Made by a program: the position numbers and the translations under genes. From positions 969,112 through 1,033,111 of the forward strand of contig QAOA01000580.1 of NCBI GenBank assembly GCA_003255065.1: a stretch of 64,000 nucleotides of DNA. Direction: 5' to 3'. This document shows, one piece after another, positions 37,746-57,310 of the stretch (positions within the stretch are counted from its first letter, which is position 1; each line of letters begins with the position of its first letter). The notes under the pieces were generated by a model that was given only the letters and a program-made list of their open reading frames with translations, was not told the DNA's origin and did no database searches. This DNA comes from Cercis canadensis (Eukaryota > Streptophyta > Magnoliopsida > Fabales > Fabaceae).

Positions 37746-40465
37746 GGTTTCTCAAATTAGTAGAATGTGATTAAGAGGTAGTAAGTTATCGAGTCCGAAA
37801 TATGTTTGTTCATTGCCTTTGTTTTTTTCTTCCCCTTTTCTCCATTCATTTTCTCTTTGCCCTAAGAAGTGTACTAGTCATTTTCGTCCTCCGTTAGTTA
37901 TGCCATTACAATGTTGAAAGGTCTGTGTCATTTTGTTTTTTGTTGGGTAAACAAAGTTCTGTGTTTATGTAAAGGGCATAAATCTGGTCTTTTGTGTAAA
38001 AGTTGTGTAATCTTTCAGTTTTATGTATAGAAATAAATTATTAGTTGCTTTTCTCCGGCCATTGCAACTTACCAGTAAGAAGCCAATAACATTGTTTCAA
38101 GTTTCACTCTTTCAGTTTCCATGTTTTGGGGCAATTTTATGTGGATGGATGGTATGATACTTTATGTATGTGGAAAACTCGTACTAAGTGGTTGGGAGTG
38201 GTAGTCACAGCTCTATTCCAAAGTTGAATTCTCTAAAGGATGTTTCCTCTAAGTTATGTCTTTGGTATTAGATATTCCTACCAATATATTATGTAAAGAA
38301 ATCATTGGCGAGATTACCGTGAATCCCTATTCTCTTTTTTTTAGTTGAAAGGTATTTTAATAGAATTTTAATTTTCAGAATCAATTAATATCACCCTCTT
38401 GGCAAGATAAGTGGTGGTGGGCCATTGCCATGAAGCTGAAAAACACTTTAATAGGATGGGACCTACCTATCGAGTATTCATGTGAATGTGGGGCCATCAA
38501 AATATAATTGGTCATTCTTTCCTATCATATCCTTTTCGAAATAATTGAAAATCATGGTAAATTTAGATAAAGTTATTAAAATTGTCTATAATTGTAAAAC
38601 TCAATATTTAAAATATGTAGAATTGTTATTTTTCTTAATATATCCGAAATTTTAATATTTGTGATTGTTATTTATGTTAATCTATGAGCGTGCACATAGT
38701 GCATGCGTGATCTTGTTGAACTTAACAAATAAAATAGAAAAGTGGTTACCTAGAAAACTCTCTAACTGTCGGTGCAAGAAGAAAGAAAATTACAAGTTAT
38801 CTATTTATTTTCTTTTATTCAAACTTATCCTTATCACTGCTATAACCTTTCTATGACAACTTTCTTAACAAAAAGACAAGAGAGAGGACAAGGTTTTCAT
38901 AGTGGAGCAACTTTTGGAGCCCACAGTAGAAGTAGCCAATTAGAAATGTTAATTTTGATTAATCTTATAGTCGATAATTAATAGTAATCCGTTGCTTAAT
39001 CACATTACCTAATCCAGATATGCCAGGATCCGCTGACAGCGGAGGAGACTTTGAAGAGATTAAAGTTTAAAAGTCTCTAGTAAAATTTGATTTAAACGTT
39101 GTAATTTTAAACCCACAAAAAGGAAAACAAATTAGGCACACATGCACCATGTAATTAAATTTGTAATGGCAAGAGAAAAGCACGTTTAAATCATCTCAAT
39201 TGGCACTCTATATGCAATTATGGATGTCCCACCAGAAATTCGTTTTAAAGATCTGTTAATTAAATACTACTTTACTCATGTTATAGTTATACTTCTTTTT
39301 TACTTCAAGAAAAAAGTAATTACACAATATTTTACAGCATTCAAATCTAGTTGAAACCACTTATATTTTATTGAACCAACTTCAATTTTTGTTCTCTATA
39401 TATAACACTTAAGAATAAAAATATGTAAAGCCAAAATTAAAATAATGGTTGATGTCACTAGTTTCTTTCCTTTGTCCTCAAAATTGAAACGTTTCTACAT
39501 ACAAAATTAGGATCACCCTCTATTTTTATATTCAATTGTTTGAGTTGCTAGAGAATTTAATTTGATTTTGGATTGTATAACGGAGAGCTATTTCTCCTAT
39601 TCCTGCCATCAATTATATATCTGTTATAAGGCCATTCCAAGTTTAGGTGTATGAGTTATAATTAGCATTAGGCAAGCATGGGTGAGTACTGAAAGCCNTT
39701 AGCAACAGGCAAGCATGGCTACCTTTGGTGAAAAAGACAAGAGATACATGCTGACAACCGACAACCACTCGGGATTCATGTGCCTTCCACATGCTTTCAC
39801 TCTGCTTTTATATATTATTATTAATTTATGTTTATTTCTCTTTAAATCCCACAAAAAGTCTAGTTGCACTGAAAATTGAAGAAGATGCACATGGCTAGAG
39901 TACGAGAATGGAGTACCATCTTAAGCAAATGGAAGGTCTTAGATGCACCCAACAAAAAGTAACATAAACAAAGAAGACCAAAAACAAGAAATCTATACAA
40001 ATAAAAGATCACGATTACCTTTTTTTTTTTTTTGAAAAAACAAATTTTAATATTTATCTACAAATAAAAATAAGGATATCTTCATAAGTTTAACTATACA
40101 AAGAAAAACAGTTTATACCCAGAATCTACTTTTGAAGGAGATAATTTTTTTTTTATTTTAAAATAGTATATAATTTAAATTAAATCACACTAAACTTATT
40201 ATAGATTAATTGTTTGTATGCTGAAAATGCGAGATTCCACCTTTTCAAGATAAAAGGAAACGGAGTTCAAATACAAAGATGCACTTCAAACTTTTTTATG
40301 AGGCTGAGATAGATCTTTACAACCTGTTACACCTAACATTCAAACATGTTTGTTGTTGAAATGCTTGTGTAGGTTACTTTGATAAATGAAACTCACTAAA
40401 AATGGACAATGATCAATGATCAACACATAGCCCTAACAGCTCATGTGGGCTAAGAGTGCCTCCGT
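37746..40465. other. Intergenic stretch between GMPP and the p32/MAM33 pair
   Basis: Contains the GMPP 3' UTR, AT-rich DNA and an N gap at 39698 flanked by short GGCAAGCATGG copies. From about 39850 on it is similar to the region from 43440 on, marking the left edge of a tandem duplication. No gene is seen. Confidence 0.5.
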
Positions 40466-40482
40466 TGGGCCAAATTTGGGCC
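40466..40482 (+). promoter_or_regulatory. Paired site II (TGGGCC) boxes, p32/MAM33 copy 1
   Basis: TGGGCC at 40466 and 40477, an 11-bp spacing also found upstream of the second gene copy. Such paired boxes are bound by TCP factors in promoters of nuclear genes for mitochondrial proteins, which suits the product. Confidence 0.6.
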
Positions 40483-40639
40483 TTCCAGCAAGAAAAATGA
40501 GCCCAAAACAAAAAACCATTGGTGTCAATTGTCATGGTGTATGAGTGGACTCATTTCTAAAGAAAAGACCTGGGTATTGGGAAATGGCAATGGCAAGCCC
40601 TGAAGTTAGGGTTTTAAGTTTTAATTTATTCTTCCCCCT

Positions 40640-40668
40640 AGTACTAGTACTAGTACTAGTAGTAGTAA
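40640..40668 (+). repeat. ACTAGT tandem repeat in the leader of p32/MAM33 copy 1
   Basis: A TAGTAC/TAGTAG short tandem repeat about 55 bp upstream of the start codon. It is absent at the matching place in copy 2, where TTCTTCTTCTTC occurs instead. Confidence 0.8.
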
Positions 40669-40721
40669 AACCCTTGTCAGTCTCTGTGTATTTTGTTTTT
40701 CTGGAGTCGTAGAACTAGAAA

Positions 40722-42875
40722 ATGACATTCAACTCCGTCATTCGTAAGTCGACCTCTTCTCTAAGGCCTCTTGTGGGTCAATTGCTTAAGATCCAGAGGA
40801 ATTATCATCCCGTGCTATTCAGCGCCATAAAACACCACCAGGCCACCCTCTCTCGGAAGCCCTCGTTCTCGTTGAACGCATTTGCGCCGACCTTTCACTT
40901 CTCATCGGAGGCTGCTGTAAAGCAGCCATTTTCTGATGATAGCCTAGTCAGAGTGATTGAATCTGAGTCCGGTTCTGATGAGAGCATAGCCAGAGTGATT
41001 GAATACGAAATCACCTGTGCCGAGGAGAGCGACGATCACGACGGGGTAAGTTGTTTGTTCTAGTTCTATGCCTATATTGATGATGGGATATCTGTCAGCT
41101 GAGCAAATTTGGGAACACAAGTGGGAAAATTGAAGGGAAATTATAGTATCCAACTCGAATTGAATGGAATAAATGGTTGAGAATGAGCTACTGAGAGAGT
41201 TTAGGTTACTTGTATCTCTGAGAGGCCAAGAAGAAAAATTTCTCAGGGTTTCTTTTTAACTATTTCTTTTTAGCTTCTTCGTTCTATGGTTATTGAAGAC
41301 TTGAAGTAGTGTAAAAGGAGGTTTTTGGAAGGCCCTGTTTTGTTAGCCCCATGAAAATGATGGAAGATATATTGTGATCGATCCAAATCATAGGTTGCTA
41401 CAGTTAGATTACAACTTGAATTATTTGATTTTGATTCCATTTTCCTTTTCCTTAGCAAGGAAGCATTTTGGACCATTTCTCTATTTTCTTCTGGCAAAAA
41501 GAATTGGCTTGTCGTTTTTCTTATCCTCAGTTCATGGTTTAGTTGATTCATTATTAAGAAGGAAAGAAAGGAAATGATGCATCATGTTTTATAAAATCCT
41601 TTGATTCATTTCAACTTCCAGAAATGAAAACTCATACCCGATCAGATGAAAAATGCTACATTTTGGCAAACTTGCAGCGTCCTTGTGCTAAGATTTTGAA
41701 GAGTGAAAATTGAACACTAGTAATTCTCTTTTCTCTTTTAGCTAATAGAAGCATTGAATTTCAGGCTCAGTCTTGGTACTTTTTTCCTGGCATGGTCCTC
41801 ATGCCTTTTTATCTCCTTTATTTTCCCTTTTGACTAAGTAACCATTTTGACCATTGTAGTGGTTAATTCTTTAAGCACTGCTCTATTATACAATTGTAAT
41901 TGATACTGGCTACTTTAGGATAACATAGGTAAGTGTTAGGAATAAATGTTTAGGATGTGCCTGCCCTTTCAATAATTTAGAATGATTGTACCAAGATGGC
42001 TATTTAGTGGTTCATTTCTTTATGATAGGAAAAATATATACATTTCCTTGATGGACCTTACTAATTTATCCTTAAATAGTTTCTGTCCTTGCAAGTCAAT
42101 AGTGAAATCCAATGTAGTAGGAATTAATTTTTTGTTAATATGGAAGTGTTGACACTTATGCTCTGATGTTCTTTCAAATCTTTTATTGAGAATCATCATT
42201 TATCTCTTATGCAATGTTACATATCAAATGATTGGTATTCTCACATTTTTTTACTCTCTTTTGGGAGATAGGTTCAAGAGATTCCAAGTGGTTTTCCTTT
42301 CAAAATTAGTGATAGTCTTGGAAAACAGGCTATATTACTTGAAAGAACATATCAAGGTGAGGAAATAAAAGTTGAAGTTCACATGCCTGATCTAGTCACT
42401 GGGGAAGACGATGATGATCGTGATGATAGTGAAAGACCCACTCAATCGAGCATTCCACTTGTAGTCAGTGTCTCTAAGAAAGGTGGACCCTTTCTAGAGT
42501 TTAGTTGTATCGCGTATCCTGATGAGATCACTATTGACAACTTGGCTGTTAGGAATCCAGATAATTCTGATGATCAAATTCCTTATGAGGGGCCAGACTT
42601 CCAGTAAGCCTTTGTTCCTTAGTCTCTGGCTCTTTTAATTTATAATACAATGGTTTATATTCTTTCGGTTTGGATTTAGATGAGCATCTTCCTTTTTTTT
42701 TTTTTTTTTTTTTTTTTTTNTGGATGAAAACCTGCAAAAGGCTTTCCGCAAGTATTTAGAAATTAGAGGGATCAAACCTAGCACAACCAATTTCTTGCAC
42801 GAGTACATGATCAACAAAGACAGTAGAGAATACTTGGAGTGGTTGAAAAAGCTCAAGAAGTTCGTCGAAGCCTAA
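40722..42875 (+). CDS. Mitochondrial glycoprotein family (p32/MAM33) protein, copy 1, exon 3 start lost in a gap
   Basis: Exons 40722-41045 and 42272-42603 join in frame. Exon 3 runs from about 42721 to a TAA at 42873-42875, but its acceptor and first bases are replaced by a poly-T run and an N at 42720. The second copy shows what belongs there. Expected length is about 271 residues. The N-terminus is Arg/Ser-rich without acidic residues (RKSTSSLRPLVGQLLK), a typical mitochondrial presequence. The mature part is acidic with VEVHMPDLVTGEDDDD, then KKGGPFLEFSC and a C-terminal helix (PSTTNFLHEYMINKDS, WLKKLKKFVEA). The family forms doughnut-shaped acidic trimers in the matrix, linked to ribosome or respiratory assembly. 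Exon 1 contains a duplicated RVIE block (ARVIEYE after VRVIESE) missing from copy 2. Confidence 0.85.
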
Positions 42876-43956
42876 ACGCTGACATCTCTTCATGTGCTAA
42901 AAAGTCAAAACAATTATTTGAAGAAAGCATGGACTATATTGCAGTCTTTTCGTCTGTTCTGCATATTTTCCTTTAATGAGAAACATTTGAAGGGTAAGCT
43001 GATCAGATCTTCTATCGTTCTGGTTTGGTGGTTGTTTCTATGAGAGGTAGATTATATTTGAATTATCTATCTGTTTATTTCTAGGAGGAGGTTGCTGAAT
43101 TGTATAGAAAACAAGTATAATCCCCTTTTGTTTCCATCTCTTCTCTTGCCTCTGTGTCATTTCCATTTCCTTTCTCTTTCCCTTTCCCTCGACTCCCAAA
43201 CAGAGGCAAGAATCTAAATCTGATCCATTCGAAGTTCTTATAATTGGCAAGCAAGGGTGGCTGAAAGGCACAACTTAAATAAACATGGAGTGGAAGGGTA
43301 TCATTGTCTGCTAGTTTTTGTGACTTTGCGAGTTAAAAGTATTACTAGATTTGGAGAACAAGACAAGATATAAAGCTTTGTCACACACTGAGAGTGAGAA
43401 CTACTCGTTTCATGTTCCAATTGCTTCCATTCTGGTTCTATATAATACAAAAAAAGTCTGGTTGAAGTGAAAATTGAAGAAGAGGCATATGGCTTGCGGA
43501 AGAAAATGGAGTATCATCATATGCAAATGGAAGGCCAGATGTACCCAATAAAAAATAAATGAATGAAGTAGATCAAGATGGAGAAATTGAAAGAAACGTT
43601 ATAAAGGTTTTAATCATGAAAGTTATGTTTTTTAAATAGTATTTGAACTTTATTAGATTCATTTAAATTTTTAATTAAATTAACACTAAACCTATTTATA
43701 GATTTTTTGCATTTAAATTTCCTGAAAATGCTAGTTTTCACATTTTGAGATAGAAGATCTTGAAGGGGAAACGGAGTTCAAATACAAACATGCACTTCAA
43801 CTTTTTCGGAGTATACAAATATTACTCTCTTACACAACTCCTAAGTTTGAATTTTCATTCTCTTATATTACCAACTAAAATTTTATTTTATTTATCTAAT
43901 AATTAAAAAAAAATTGTCTATTGTCAAAAAGCCTGTGTAAGTTACTTTTATAAATG

Positions 43957-44400
43957 AATCTTAAATATTTTTTATATTTATGTAGTATGTTATATTATAT
44001 GAGAATAATCAATGTATGAATGATATGTATATAAGTCAACTGTTTTTAAATTTGTTTGAGAAAATAAGATAAATTATATCGGGGATTCTATGATACTACA
44101 TGAGTATACCATACTATATTGATGTGACAAGCATACATAGTTTTTATATTTTATTAGATATAAAATATAATTTATTTTATTTTTTAAATGAATTTAAAAA
44201 TAGTTAACTTGTAAATATGTCATTTATATATTAATTATTCTTATGTAGTATGACATATTACATAAATATAAAAAATACCTAAGAAATATCCAAATTATAT
44301 TTATATCTAATAAAATATAAAAATTATATATATTTATCATGTTAATATAATATAATATATTTATGTGGTATCATAGAATCTCTAATCTTATTATTATCCG
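43957..44400 (-). mobile_element. MITE-like repeat, family 1, copy A (interrupted by copy B)
   Basis: Left part 43957-44079 and right part 44292-44400 together form one reverse-oriented copy (CTTAAATATTTTTTATAT at the left, GTATCATAGAATCTC at the right). AATCTTA occurs at both outer edges. The matching place upstream of gene copy 1 (near 40387) lacks the element, so it inserted after the tandem duplication, or was lost from the other unit. Confidence 0.6.
44080..44291 (+). mobile_element. MITE-like repeat, family 1, copy B, inserted into copy A
   Basis: A 212-bp element flanked on both sides by AAATTATAT (44071-44079 and 44292-44300), a perfect 9-bp target duplication. It begins GGGGATTCTATGATAC and ends AAATATCC. 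It is a sibling of its host element in the opposite orientation. A 9-bp duplication points to MULE-type mobilisation. Confidence 0.75.
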
Positions 44401-44506
44401 CTAAGTTAGTGATGATCATGCTCTTGCCATCAAATCATGGTTAGCTTTTTAACGGTCCATATTGGATTATATTGTAACAGCTCATTTGGGCTAAGTTTGG
44501 GTACAT

Positions 44507-44523
44507 TGGGCCACATTTGGGCC
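44507..44523 (+). promoter_or_regulatory. Paired site II (TGGGCC) boxes, p32/MAM33 copy 2
   Basis: TGGGCC at 44507 and 44518, with the same 11-bp spacing as in copy 1. Confidence 0.6.
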
Positions 44524-44654
44524 TTACTTAATAAAAAAAAACTGATAAATATCAAGAAAGCAACCCCTAAAGTTGGGGTTTTTTCTTCTTCTTCTTCCCT
44601 TAAACCCCAGTAAAACCATTGTCAGTCTCTGGTTTTTCTTTTTGACTCGTAGAA

Positions 44655-46678
44655 ATGGCATTCAACTCCATTATCCGCAAGTCGACATCTTCTCTAAGGC
44701 CTCTTGTGGGTCAATTGCTTAAGACCCAGAGGAATTATCATTCTGTGCTCTTCACCGGCATAAACCACAACCAGGCCACCCTGTCTCGGAAGGCCTCCTT
44801 CTCCTTGAACCCATTTTTGCCGACTTTTCACTTCTCATCGAAGGCTGCTGCAAGGGCTTCTTCTGATGAGATCCTAATCAGAGTGATTCAATCTGAAATC
44901 GAGTGCGCTGAGGAGACCGACGATCACAATGGGGTAAGTTGTTTGTTCTAGCGCTATGCCTATGGGATATCTGTCGACTGAGCAAGTTTGGGAAGACAAA
45001 TGGGAAAATCAAGGGAATTTAAAGTATCCAACTTTAATTGAATGAAATAAATGGTTGAGAATGTGCTATTGAGAGAGAGTTTAGGTTACTAGAGGCCAAG
45101 AAGAAAATGTCCTCTTTGCGTGAGGTGTATTTTGTTAACCCCATGAAAATTATGGAAGATCAATCTCAATTGAACCAAATCATAGGGCTTGGCTACAATT
45201 AGACTACAGCTCGGATTATTTGATTTTAATTTCATTTTCCATTTCCTCAGCAAGCAAGCATTATGGAACTTTTTTCTCTTCCCCCCCCGGAAAAAAGGAT
45301 TGACTAGTCTTTTCTTCTTCTCCGCAATTCCTGGTTTATTTGATTCAATAATAAGAAGGAAACAAAAGAAATGATGCATCATGTTTTATGATATCCTTTG
45401 AATCATTTCAACTTCCAGAAATGAATACTCTCACCCTACCAGATGAAGATGCTGCATTTTGGCAAACTTGCAGCATCCTTGTGCTAGTATTTCAAAGACT
45501 GAAAATTTTGAAGACTTGTATATCTCCTAACATGGAATTTCAGGCTTAGTCTTAGTACTTTGTCCTGGCATGGTCCTGATGCTTGTTTATCTCCCCTTTT
45601 GCCTAAGTAACCATTGTGACCATTGTAGTGGTTAATTGTTTAAGAACTGCCCTATTGTTTAAGTACAGTTGTATCGTTTACTGGCTACTTTAGAACAAGG
45701 CATGTGGCTGATACTTTGAAATTGTTAGAATTGAATTTTAAGGATGAGCTCCCCTTTCAACAATTTGGAATGGTTATACCCATTTGACTATTTAGTGGTT
45801 CATTTCATTATGATACGAAAATTCCATACATTTTTTGGATGGACCTTACTAATTTATTCTTAAGTAGTTCCTGTCCTTGCAAGTCAATAGTGAGATCTCT
45901 AATAGGAACTAATTTGCTGTTAATATGGAAGTGCTGACACTTTTGCTCTGATGTTCTTTCAGATGCTTTATTGAGAATCATTATTTCTTATGCAATGTTA
46001 CATTTCAAATGGGTGGTATTGTAACACTTTTTATCTCTCTCTCTTTTGGGAGATAGGTTGAAGAGATTCCAAGTGGTTTTCCTTTTGAAATTCGTGATAG
46101 TCCTGGACAACAGATTATATTACTTGAAAGAACATATCAAGGTGAGGAAATAAAAGTTGAAGTTCAAATGCCTGATCTAGTCACTGGGGAAAACGATGAT
46201 GACCGTGACGAGGATGATCATAGTGAAAGAGCCACTCAATCGAGCATTCCACTCGTAGTCAGTGTCTTCAAGAAGGGTGGTCCCTTTCTGGAGTTTAGTT
46301 GTATGGCGTACCCTGATGAGATCACTATTGACAGCTTGGCTGTTAAGAAGCCAGATAATTCTGAGGATCAAATAGCTTATGAGGGGCCAACCTTCAAGTA
46401 AGTCTTTGTTCCCCAGTCACTTGCTATTTTAATTTGTAATACAATGTTTTGTGTTCTTTTGCCTTAGATTTGTATGAGCATCTCCCATTTATTTATTTAT
46501 TTTTATTTTTTTTTGCAGGGATTTGGATGAAAACCTGCAAAAATCTTTCCGCAAGTATTTAGAAATTAGAGGGATCAAACCTAGCACAACCAATTTCTTG
46601 CACGAGTACATGATCAACAAAGATAGTAAAGAATACTTGTTGTGGTTGAAAAAGGTGAGAAGGTTCGTTGAAGCCTAA
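44655..46678 (+). CDS. Mitochondrial glycoprotein family (p32/MAM33) protein, copy 2
   Basis: Three exons join in frame with GT-AG introns: 44655-44933, 46057-46397 and 46519-46678, giving 259 residues. It has the same architecture as copy 1: presequence (MAFNSIIRKSTSSLRPLVGQ), acidic linker, MPDLVTGENDDD with an extended Asp/Glu run (DRDEDDH), KKGGPFLEFSCMAYPDE and the C-terminal KPSTTNFLHEYMINKDS helix. All exons and splice signals are complete, so this copy is the safer functional one. It differs from copy 1 by the loss of one RVIE block in exon 1 and a longer acidic run in exon 2, which places change in the acidic, disordered parts rather than the fold. Confidence 0.92.
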
Positions 46679-48046
46679 ACGGTGACATATTTTTATGTGC
46701 TCAAAACCATTATTAGTTTATTACTATATTGCAGTCTTTTCTTCTGTTTTGCATATATTTTCTTTAGTGAGCAACATTTGAAGGGAAAGATGATCAGATC
46801 TTCTATCGTTCTGGTTTGGTGGTAGTTTCTTTGAGAAGTAGATCATACGGGGAAATATTTATATGTTTATTTATTATTTTTCATAATTATTTTTGATCCT
46901 TTTCACTCACCCCCCCTGGATAACTGACATTGACATATCTTAGTATGACAATGAGCCACGCATGATTCTATGACCTTTTAGTTGTAACTTTTGGTTCCCC
47001 TTCCTTTGTTAGAAAGCTCAGTATTTTTTTGTAGTCTGTTTATTGCTGCGTAGAAATACTCCTCATTCAACTGCTTACATGTATGGGCTCATGTTCTTAA
47101 TGATTACAACAAAAGAAAAACATAAAGTACTATTACTCTGAAACTTTAGTTAATAGATTCCTTGCCAATACTTATAGCAACAGTCCCATGATTTTATTTC
47201 CCTCCCAAAAAAGAATTCCCGCGGTTTAATCAGAAGTGGTCATGGCTATATAATGGTAAAACATTCGGGAGACTTCGATCTAGTATATGTTTAGCAAAGT
47301 TTCTTTTTTTGAAATGGTCATTCCGTATAAATTGAAGCTAGCTTTAGTTGTAATGATTTAATTATCACTATTGAAATGTGAATGCACATGATTTTTTAAG
47401 AAATTTTGAGCTTTGACTATTTGATCGAAGTTTATTCAATTACACTTAATCATATATCACAATAGAAATAACCAGAGAATCTGTCAAGAATGAATAATCA
47501 CACTTTAAATCATGTTTATGCGAGAATCTATTTGCCCATGCAGATTTTCGTTAAGCTTTTACTTTCTTCCTTGCAAACACAAACAGTATATGGGGATAGC
47601 AAGCACAAAGTTTATCTGAACCCTCCTAACCGTGTAGTCAGTTTTTAAATCTCTTGCGATAAAGGAGAACTTGAACATTCTTATTTAGTTGGGAATTTAC
47701 TATTTAACTTCTGCGACGTAGGAAAATAAAGCTGATCATATGTTGACTCTAACAAAATTGTAATAAATGATAAATACGTTAAGAAACAGGACCTTATTTA
47801 TTGATATCGCTTAAGATTATTCATAAACTAACAACACCATGAAAGGGAAAGAAAGTAGCAGATAGGAGATGATAACACGATTACCCCCGCTCCCAATTTT
47901 CCCCGCCCAAATACGCCACAAAAGAAGGAGGAAAAAAAAAATTCATGACAGGAGATAAAACAGAAAAAAAAAAAAAAAAANAAAAAAAAAAAAAAAAAAA
48001 AAAAAAAACTCAGACCAGTCTTCTTCCCCTTCCTTAGACGTGTAAC
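46679..48046. other. Tail-to-tail spacer, p32/MAM33 copy 2 and P5CS
   Basis: Contains both 3' flanks and a long poly-A run with an N gap at 47981, just beyond the P5CS stop. No gene is seen. Confidence 0.55.
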
Positions 48047-55720
<7,674 letters not shown>

Positions 55721-55789
55721 GACCAACGCAGTGTAGTTGAGCGTCTTGTGTGGGAGTGGGAGGACTTGGGGTTTGGGGAACAAGGTATT

Positions 55790-55797
55790 TATTTATA
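55790..55797 (-). promoter_or_regulatory. TATA box of P5CS
   Basis: TATAAATA on the reverse strand, about 70 bp upstream of the start codon at 55720. It is the same string and spacing as at the phytocyanin gene. Confidence 0.6.
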
Positions 55798-56506
55798 AGA
55801 AATTAAGAATTAATTAGAGTGGGGAGTGGAGGCGCCGCGGCCAAGGATAAAATAGGACAGCGAGAGAGGGAGTTGTGTTGTGATATGAGCCTGAGCCTCT
55901 ATAGTTCAGGCGGTAGTGGTATGAAAAAATCCTACGACAAGGACCTCTTTGAGGCACATACAGGAACAGGGCAGTTATATCTTACGCCAATCAAAAGAGC
56001 GCCACGTTTGTATCCTTCAAGGGCTTTTCGAGAATTTCGTCTTCTGGAAATTGATTGGTGGCTGCTGAGGTGACGATCGGGACATGGGAAAGAAATGCTC
56101 TTTCCCGACAGCAATGGCAAAAAGGTTATACCACTTTTTCATTGCTATAAATGATATTATCACTATGATTAACTATTAAAATCTCACATGTTTATTAAAT
56201 AAGATAACGATATAAATTATTTCACTTAACTTGTGGTATGAAATTGAATACCACTTCATTTTTAGCTGCTATTTCAATTTCTGTTGATACTCTTTTAGTT
56301 AAATTCTTATTTATTAACTTAGTGACTTTCAAAATAGTTATTCTTTATGAGATTTTAATTTTATTATTTATCACAAAAGTTGGTTTAAATTTAATAAAAT
56401 AATTATTACATCATTATAAAATGTATTTAAATGATATCGTATATTCGTGTTCATCACCAAACTTCTCTTATAACTACTTTATTATCTCATTTTTTTTTTT
56501 TTGAAC

Positions 56507-56713
56507 ATTTTATAATATTATATGAGTATATTATAATTATATCACACTAACATAATAAATATTCGTAATTTTTATATTTTAGTGAATATAAAATATAATT
56601 TATTTTATTTTTTTAAACAAATTTAAAAATAATTAATTTATATATATATTATTTATAAATTAATTATATATATGTGATATTAGATATGACATAAATACTG
56701 AAAAATATCAAAC
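56507..56713 (+). mobile_element. MITE-like repeat, family 1, copy D
   Basis: Shares with copy B the ordered blocks TTTTTATATTTTAGTGAATA, AAAATATAATTTATTTTATT, AAATTTAAAAATA and GACATAAATACTGAAAAATA. It lies in the same orientation as copy B. Boundaries are approximate. Confidence 0.5.
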
Positions 56714-57009
56714 AAACCTGCTTTTTCTTAACTTTACGTGTGGTATGCTGCTTTTTTCTATTATTATGGTGAAAGAACCAACCATAGAAGAAAAGTTATA
56801 TATACCCCATTATGAATTCTGAATGAAAAAGTTGTTACCTTGGTGACTGTAGTGTCTCTCTGTTTAAAACATCTCCCAAACAGTGGAAGAAGAGTTCTAA
56901 TTGTCCTCTTCTACTCTTCCGTCATGCGGTGGGCCATATATCAAATGGTCTAATAGACTGTAATTTAAAAGGGAACCACTAAGCTACTAGCTACAGGGAG
57001 CCTTATTTA

Positions 57010-57310
57010 CCTTTAATTGGGGTATAAGAATTTAGTATTAGTGAAAATATTTTAAAAAATTAATTAATTCTTATTAAATTCTAAAATAATTAATAAAATT
57101 TAATTGCATAAAAAATTTTATTTTACATATTTTTTTATATAGTGCCGTTTATAAATTTTATAATAAATTAATTATTTTAATATAAATTGAGTATTTTATA
57201 ACAAAAAATAGATTAAATGATTCAATTATTCAAAATTTTTACAATGACATCAATTTTAAACATGAGTTATAACAAAATGCTCTAATTAAGGGAGGATAAT
57301 ACAACTCAAT
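57010..57310. mobile_element. MITE-like repeat, family 2, copy 3 (diverged)
   Basis: Right arm GATTCAATTATTCAAAAT with TTTACAATGACATCAATTTT, and left arm AGTATTAGTGAAAATATTTT with AAAAAATTAATTAATT. These fit the pattern of the element at 30627-31022, with strong divergence. Confidence 0.4.

Larger units (their letters stand above)
42876..44654. other. Spacer between the two p32/MAM33 copies
   Basis: The first half is the 3' flank of copy 1. From about 43440 on it repeats the upstream region of copy 1, interrupted by the nested MITE pair at 43957-44400. No additional gene is seen. Confidence 0.6.
39850..46679 (+). repeat. Tandem segmental duplication holding two p32/MAM33-family genes
   Basis: The unit starting near 39850 recurs near 43440. 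Shared markers in order are GTGAAAATTGAAGAAGA or its variant, AAACGGAGTTCAAATACAAA, the paired TGGGCC boxes, then a three-exon gene with matching introns. Unit size is about 3.6-3.9 kb. The second unit is longer upstream, because a MITE is inserted there, and shorter in exon 1. Confidence 0.8.

Noticed and set aside
55819..56073. Open frame of 84 codons divergent from P5CS
   Set aside because: It lies within the P5CS promoter region and has no family resemblance. It is likely a chance frame in slightly GC-richer DNA.
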